NCBI GenBank assembly: GCA_002254365.1
Contig: NIUT01000012.1
Span: 1-59,976 of the forward strand
Length of the DNA stretch: 59,976 nt
Source: Nitrospira sp. UW-LDO-01
GTDB lineage: Bacteria; Nitrospirota; Nitrospiria; Nitrospirales; Nitrospiraceae
Reading direction: 5' to 3'
A program made the position numbers and the translations under genes. Below the pieces are notes generated by a model. It saw only the letters and a list, made by a program, of their open reading frames with translations, ran no database searches and was not told where the DNA came from. Of the stretch, positions 56,042 through 59,976 are shown in pieces; position 1 is the first letter of the stretch; every line of letters starts with the position of its first letter.

Positions 56042-56538
56042 GCCGGTCTGGCCTCATCCGCCTCGGAGTCATTGCCGACACACATGGTCTGTTCGATCCG
56101 GCAATTGCGCAGCATTTCCAACATGCCGATCATATCGTTCATGCTGGTGATATCGGCAAGCCTATGGTTATCGAGCGTCTGAAAGACATCGCTCCCGTAA
56201 CGGCGGTCTCCGGCAATGTTGATGGATATGAGGGGAGCGGTGTCCAGTCTGAGGCGATCATCGAGCTCGCAGGGATCCGGATTGCCGTCAGGCATATTTT
56301 GTATGCGAGCGGCAAGCTCACGAATGGAGGACGAGCTTTTCTTGATCGCACTCGACCGGACATTTGCATCTTTGGTCATACGCACCAGCCAACGAGCGAG
56401 TGGCTTGACGGTACATTGCTGTTCAATCCGGGATCGGCCGGCCCCAAACGATTTACGTTGCCTAGGATGCTGGGGATGATCACGATCGGTGCACGGCTGT
56501 CACCGAGACACATTCGTTTGAACGATCGAGTTGTATGA
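56038..56538 (+). CDS. YfcE-type metallophosphoesterase
   Basis: The GTG at 56038 (GTGA overlap with the M48 stop) gives 166 residues opening MSRSGLIRLGVIADTHGLFD, the usual beginning. Motifs are GVIADTHG, HAGDIG, VSGNVDG and FGHTHQP, and NPGSAG. Such enzymes cleave phosphodiesters with Mn; substrate unknown. A longer frame starting at 55990 would run into the protease. Coupling with the M48 gene suggests they are expressed together. Confidence 0.88.
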   Translation: MSRSGLIRLGVIADTHGLFDPAIAQHFQHADHIVHAGDIGKPMVIERLKDIAPVTAVSGNVDGYEGSGVQSEAIIELAGIRIAVRHILYASGKLTNGGRAFLDRTRPDICIFGHTHQPTSEWLDGTLLFNPGSAGPKRFTLPRMLGMITIGARLSPRHIRLNDRVV

Positions 56539-56645
56539 GTGGGCGATTTCTGATGAGGCGCGATGATGCCGAAATCGTGGGTTGTGCTAGGAGAGCTTAC
56601 GCGAGAAGCGAGACGACGGGATTCTTTTGACGAAAGGAGGCTGTG

Positions 56646-57236
56646 ATGAGCAGATTGGGTCAGAGAATGATTGCGATGATGGTGTTGCTGAGCGTAATGA
56701 CGATGAGTACTGCGTGCTATGGTCCGTTCAATCTCACGAAGAATGTCTATCGCTGGAACAGCAACGTGAAAGGTAGCGGCCAGGTCAATGACAAATGGAT
56801 GAAAGAGATTGTCTTCTTCGGCATGTTGATTGTTCCGGCCTATATGTTCTCGGCATTGCTGGACACCTTCATCTTCAACTCGATGCATTTTGGGACAGGT
56901 GAAAGCCCCATCAAGGAGTCCGATCTCGGCAGCGATGGCAGCAAGGTCGTGACAGTGAGCGGGACCACCATTCGATGGACTCCGTTGGAGGACGGTGCAA
57001 CGGTGAGCTTCGATCGCCATGGTATCGTCGAACGCCGGGCCACGATCGTCGCCAGCGCAACGGGCTATCGCCTGGTGGATGAACAGGGGAATCTTCTCTC
57101 GGAAGCCGAGTATGCTGCCGATGGGACGGTTCGCCTACTTAATGGTGAATGCCAGGTTGTGAAGGAGTTGAGCCGGGAGCAACTGAGAACAATCGCCGAG
57201 GATCGGTTCGCAATGGTTGCTGAAGTGGGAAGCTAA
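56646..57236 (+). CDS. DUF3332 family lipoprotein-like protein
   Basis: From the ATG at 56646 (AAGGAGG five bases upstream) the product is 196 residues, with a hydrophobic N-terminus ending STACYGPFNLTKNVYRWN, typical of DUF3332. The Cys follows a lipobox-like STAC, so it may be lipidated. A membrane segment (FFGMLIVPAYMFSALLD) is at about 58-75. The rest is soluble. Function unknown. It converges with a beta-barrel gene. Confidence 0.8.
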   Translation: MSRLGQRMIAMMVLLSVMTMSTACYGPFNLTKNVYRWNSNVKGSGQVNDKWMKEIVFFGMLIVPAYMFSALLDTFIFNSMHFGTGESPIKESDLGSDGSKVVTVSGTTIRWTPLEDGATVSFDRHGIVERRATIVASATGYRLVDEQGNLLSEAEYAADGTVRLLNGECQVVKELSREQLRTIAEDRFAMVAEVGS

Positions 57237-57249
57237 GGAATTGCTGAAA

Positions 57250-57286
57250 GTGAGCTTGGTGCCGGTTCAGCTGGCATCAGGCTCAC
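57250..57286 (+). terminator. Candidate bidirectional terminator hairpin
   Basis: GTGAGC (57250-57255) pairs with GCTCAC (57281-57286) around an inner GCC/GGC. It lies between converging genes. A short A/T-rich tail follows, but no long T-run. Confidence 0.4.
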
Positions 57287-57294
57287 GCGGAAAA

Positions 57295-57978
57295 TTAAAA
57301 GCGTAGTCCAATCCCGAATAATCCATAGTGAGTACGAAAATCAACGGCCAGTCCCTCCCAGTGATAATTTGACGACAGATACCGATACTCGCCAAACAAA
57401 AAAACCGCGATATCTCGCTGTGCATTGAAGAGACTGAGGTGGGGTGTTAGCACGACTTGTGCTCCACCGAGAAACTGATGCGTGAAGGCGCGAGCTGAGT
57501 CAAAATCCCTATCGTCACGTCCTGCGATGTTCGGATTGAGGAGTGTGCCGTGGGACCAACCGATGCCGCCGCCAATGTACGGGCGAATCCTTTCGCCTGG
57601 ATAGCGGAGGATCACGTTGAATGTGGTGTTGATCACGAGCAAGTCGGAACGTCCTGTTTGATCGTTACGTCCATTTGCAATATTAGGAAAGGAGAGGGCT
57701 GTGCCATGAACGTTGGAGTCCATCTCAAGACCCACCATTCTTTTTAGAACGGCTGGAAAGACCCCAATCTTGAACCCTGCACCAAACCCCTGTTGCAGGG
57801 AAGCGGAAACCGTCGTTCCTTGGTTGAAAATATCCAGGTGACCGGGTAGCTTGCCGAGTGCGTATCCACTCAGCTCAATATCCCCGAACTCGGCTGGGAA
57901 CGCGACGTCGGTAAGGATCGGGCAGCAAGACAGTACACTCAGTAGCGCTGCGGATCGTACCAGGGAATCAAGTCCCAT
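57295..57978 (-). CDS. Outer-membrane beta-barrel protein
   Basis: The 227-residue protein has a signal peptide (AALLSVLSCCPILTDVAFPA) and strands such as FKIGVFPAVLKRMVGLEMD, ILRYPGERIRPYIGGGIGW and DIAVFLFGEYRYLSS, ending in a C-terminal strand LFGIGLRF with a terminal Phe, as expected for the outer-membrane assembly signal. It is an OMP-type barrel without a specific identity. Two adjacent Cys lie in the signal peptide and could be a lipobox-like variant. Confidence 0.75.
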   Translation of the reverse strand: MGLDSLVRSAALLSVLSCCPILTDVAFPAEFGDIELSGYALGKLPGHLDIFNQGTTVSASLQQGFGAGFKIGVFPAVLKRMVGLEMDSNVHGTALSFPNIANGRNDQTGRSDLLVINTTFNVILRYPGERIRPYIGGGIGWSHGTLLNPNIAGRDDRDFDSARAFTHQFLGGAQVVLTPHLSLFNAQRDIAVFLFGEYRYLSSNYHWEGLAVDFRTHYGLFGIGLRF

Positions 57979-58010
57979 GGCTCAACAAGAGCGTCAAGGC
58001 AGGAAAATGA

Positions 58011-58043
58011 AAGGGCCTTCCGGAGAGTATCCTGAAGGCCCTT
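58011..58043 (-). terminator. Terminator of the TRL-like gene
   Basis: AAGGGCCTTC (58011-58020) and GAAGGCCCTT (58034-58043) form a perfect 10-bp stem with a 13-nt loop. On the minus strand it is followed by TCATTTTCC, a weak T-run, right after the gene. Confidence 0.75.
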
Positions 58044-58069
58044 ATCACCTAGCGCGTAACGCGAACTGA

Positions 58070-58390
58070 CTAGTTACCGCGAACGATCGTGCACCATTCG
58101 CCAATCACGCCAAGAATGTTCTTGGCAGAGTGATCGACCACCGCAACAGTGGTGATCCCGCCAGCCGCTTTTGCAGCTGAGACACTCGCATCACCGGTGG
58201 CGACCCAACCCAGGATCGACTGGCCGCATGCCTTACCCTCTTTGGAGGCTCCTGATGCGTCGGTGGCAGTATCGCCGTACTTCGCTTCCGTGTAAATCGT
58301 CCCCAACATCGGAGATGCGACAATCATGCAACCTGATGTGCTGAGTCCGATGAGGACTGCGAGAGAAAGTAGAAGGCTCGTCCGCTTCAT
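58070..58390 (-). CDS. TRL-like family lipoprotein
   Basis: The 106-residue protein has a lipoprotein signal (LIGLSTSGCMIVASP; lipobox STSGC) and the TRL-family text GKACGQSILGWVATGDASVSAAKAAGGI. It should be anchored in the outer membrane. Function is unknown; relatives often occur in tandem with other small lipoproteins. It has its own promoter and terminator, with AAGGAGG before the ATG. Confidence 0.85.
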   Translation of the reverse strand: MKRTSLLLSLAVLIGLSTSGCMIVASPMLGTIYTEAKYGDTATDASGASKEGKACGQSILGWVATGDASVSAAKAAGGITTVAVVDHSAKNILGVIGEWCTIVRGN

Positions 58391-58432
58391 GAATCCTCCT
58401 TGTGGATGAAGTTTAATAAACCCTTGTGGCCT

Positions 58433-58450
58433 GCCTAGCTATACCTAGGC
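58433..58450 (-). repeat. Palindrome in the TRL gene leader
   Basis: GCCTAG and CTAGGC flank a 6-bp centre (CTATAC) in the leader, about 40-60 bp before the gene. It could be an operator or an mRNA hairpin. Confidence 0.5.
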
Positions 58451-58465
58451 GAGTCACCGAGCTGG

Positions 58466-58494
58466 AGTATAGTCATATACGTGAAATTCGTCAA
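58466..58494 (-). promoter_or_regulatory. Strong promoter of the TRL-like gene
   Basis: On the minus strand TTGACG (58489-58494), a 17-bp spacer and TATACT (58466-58471) are near-consensus. The predicted leader is about 70 nt. Confidence 0.8.
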
Positions 58495-58620
58495 TCTGAA
58501 AGTTGCTCTGTAATGATATTGTAACATGTGATAAGGAAGGCGAACAGATTCACCTGCGACCTGAATTTGCTCGTGCCTCGCTGACGTGATATGAGTGGGC
58601 AAGCAAGAGTGAGGGTATCT

Positions 58621-59046
58621 ATGCCAATGAAAGCGGGCCTTCTTCAAAATCCTTCTCGAGTACTCGGAATCCTTATCTGTGCGGTGTATCTGTCCGGATG
58701 TTCACTTTTCGGCGGATCATCCCAGAGTTTTTCAATCACGTCGAATCCAATGGGCGCTACCGTGCGGATCAATGGTCAGGAGGTTGGTGTGACGCCGCTC
58801 CAACGTGACGTTTCGCGGCGCGGGGACCTGTTGGTCGAAGTGGAGAAAACAGGGTACAAGAGCCAATTTCGGCAGACCTCCAGAAAGCTGAGTTCCTTAG
58901 GAATTGTCGATGTGATCGGTGGAGCGGTGCTTCTGCTTCCGCTTATTGGTCTGGTCGCACCAGGGGCATGGGAACAGGACCCTGCTGTGATGGGGTTCTC
59001 TCTAGAACCTGCCGCACCATCGTCGGCCTCCACTCCCGCACCCTGA
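58621..59046 (+). CDS. PEGA domain lipoprotein
   Basis: From the ATG at 58621 (GAGGG upstream) the product is 141 residues with a lipobox (VYLSGCSLFGG) and a PEGA domain: FSITSNPMGATVRINGQEVGVTPLQ. A hydrophobic segment (VIGGAVLLLPLIGLVAPG) lies at about 102-119, after the domain. It is probably an envelope-anchored protein with a structural or surface role. A frame starting 10 codons earlier is possible. Confidence 0.82.
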   Translation: MPMKAGLLQNPSRVLGILICAVYLSGCSLFGGSSQSFSITSNPMGATVRINGQEVGVTPLQRDVSRRGDLLVEVEKTGYKSQFRQTSRKLSSLGIVDVIGGAVLLLPLIGLVAPGAWEQDPAVMGFSLEPAAPSSASTPAP

Positions 59047-59406
59047 AGTTGCCGGGATTGTCTGATCACTTTACTGGAGAGCTCGCATAATGGAATAGAT
59101 GTGTATTTAAGGAAATGCACATAGACGATATTTGCTATATCAGTCAGTTCAGTGCTTTGATTTGCAGTCTGGCTTCTCGTAGGTTTTTGTGCCGTCCCGT
59201 CATTCAAGATTGTATGCTCTGCAAGGAGATAGAAAAGTCGTTACGGTGATCATCCATTCATTATAGGCAAGATTCCTTGGTCCCTCCTTAGTGGATGGAC
59301 GCTGCACATGAAATTTTTTGTAAACATTGGAGACGAAGTCAGCTATACTCAGCGGTGTTTTGGTAATAGTGTGAGTACTTAACCACTTTCTAACGGAGGA
59401 GGACTT
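59047..59406 (+). other. Intergenic region before the DUF3015 gene
   Basis: No gene was recognised in these 360 bp. A TATACT -10-like box (59344-59349) precedes the DUF3015 gene by about 58 bp, with no clear -35 at the usual distance. The Shine-Dalgarno GGAGGAGG is immediately before the gene. Confidence 0.5.
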
Positions 59407-59913
59407 ATGTCGAAGAAGGTGCTTTTATTAGCCGTCGCGATCCTGTTTGGTAGCCAGGCAGGACTGGCAATGGCGGCAAATCCAGACACCGGTCCAGGCT
59501 GTGGATTGGGGAAATTAGCTTGGAGTGACTACAAGGGCCAGAAGGAGATTGCGCCTCAGGTGTTGATGGTGACGACGAACGGAACGGGGATGAATACATT
59601 CGCCATTAGCTCTGGGACCTCCGGATGTACGAACGATGGCAAGATCATGGGCCAGCACAAGACGACCATGTTTGCCTCGCTAAACTTTGATGCCCTCACG
59701 GCAGAGATGGCTCAGGGACAGGGTGAACATTTGGCTTCGCTTGCCACACTTATGGGAATTCCAGCCGAGCGGCACGGAGAGTTCTTTGCTATGACCCAGG
59801 AACGGTATACGTCCTTGGTCCAAGCAGGGGAAGCTTCTCCGGTTGCGTTGGTGAAGTCCCTTAACGATGCGGTCGCGGGCCATCCGGTCCTCGCACAAGT
59901 ATCAGTGCGCTAA
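59407..59913 (+). CDS. DUF3015 family exported protein
   Basis: The 168-residue protein has a signal peptide (LLLAVAILFGSQAGLAMA) and the DUF3015 text GPGCGLGKLAW, MVTTNGTGMNTFAISSGTSGC. It should be periplasmic, and probably small and stable. Function is unknown. GGAGGAGG lies upstream of the ATG, and a strong terminator follows, so the gene is a single transcription unit. Confidence 0.9.
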   Translation: MSKKVLLLAVAILFGSQAGLAMAANPDTGPGCGLGKLAWSDYKGQKEIAPQVLMVTTNGTGMNTFAISSGTSGCTNDGKIMGQHKTTMFASLNFDALTAEMAQGQGEHLASLATLMGIPAERHGEFFAMTQERYTSLVQAGEASPVALVKSLNDAVAGHPVLAQVSVR

Positions 59914-59921
59914 GTTATTGC

Positions 59922-59962
59922 AAGGGCCCTGGCATAGTAGTCAGGGCCCTTCTTGTTTCTTT
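59922..59962 (+). terminator. Rho-independent terminator of the DUF3015 gene
   Basis: AAGGGCCCTG (59922-59931) and CAGGGCCCTT (59942-59951) form a perfect 10-bp stem with a 10-nt loop, followed by CTTGTTTCTTTT. Confidence 0.92.
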
Positions 59963-59976
59963 TACGCCGTGCTGCT

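Overview
The window looks like a piece of the chromosome of a Nitrospira-type nitrite oxidiser (phylum Nitrospirota). The evidence is metabolic and structural: a five-gene 2-oxoacid:ferredoxin oxidoreductase set and a two-subunit ATP-citrate lyase beside aconitase, monomeric isocitrate dehydrogenase, a fumarate-reductase-like pair and succinyl-CoA synthetase, which together are most of a reductive TCA (rTCA) cycle. Gram-negative outer-membrane proteins, a secretin and a split MetF/MetV-type methylenetetrahydrofolate reductase fit the same picture. No rRNA, tRNA, CRISPR array, prophage or intact insertion sequence was recognised.

Layout. 1-2.1 kb (minus): a translesion-synthesis pair, an ImuB-like Y-family protein and the start of a DnaE2-like polymerase. 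2.3-11.3 kb (plus): a housekeeping run of rpsF-ssb-rpsR, a YceD-like gene-rpmF, then plsX-fabH-fabD-fabG-acpP-fabF, rnc and a periplasmic cyclophilin. 11.5-14 kb: a PilZ protein, a structured RNA-like stretch and an unknown secreted propeller/Cys-rich pair on the minus strand. 14.1-16.7 kb: folD-metF-panB (one-carbon and pantothenate metabolism). 16.7-20.8 kb (minus): apaH, a hybrid histidine kinase, queF and metV. 21.2-25.4 kb: the ferredoxin oxidoreductase operon with a clear promoter and terminator. 25.5-30.6 kb: small accessory genes, including an Rsm22-type methyltransferase, a decayed higBA/DUF4926 group, a tyrosine phosphatase and mutM. 30.7-43.2 kb: the rTCA operon aclB-aclA-acn-icd-frdB-frdA-sucC-sucD. 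43.2-44.4 kb: a gene-poor stretch with a palindromic repeat. 44.4-60 kb: envelope genes, including beta-barrels, a second PilZ protein, a GspD-type secretin opposite a very large TPR/disordered/membrane protein, a Tat-exported amidohydrolase, an M48 protease, and lipoproteins or secreted proteins of the DUF3332, TRL, PEGA and DUF3015 types.

How they work together. The oxidoreductase carboxylates an acyl-CoA with reduced ferredoxin, and the acl-suc block supplies citrate cleavage, citrate/isocitrate interconversion, 2-oxoglutarate carboxylation, fumarate reduction and succinate activation. Malate dehydrogenase and fumarase are not in the window. MetF, MetV and FolD handle C1 units. The most notable observations are: inverted repeats filling several spacers of the rTCA operon; several genes at 25.8-29.3 kb (plus fabD) with a -10 box 6-10 bases before the start and no Shine-Dalgarno sequence, suggesting leaderless mRNAs; a small toxin-antitoxin island with three in-frame nonsense codons; and a 1366-residue protein with a pseudopilin-like C-terminus next to a lone secretin gene.
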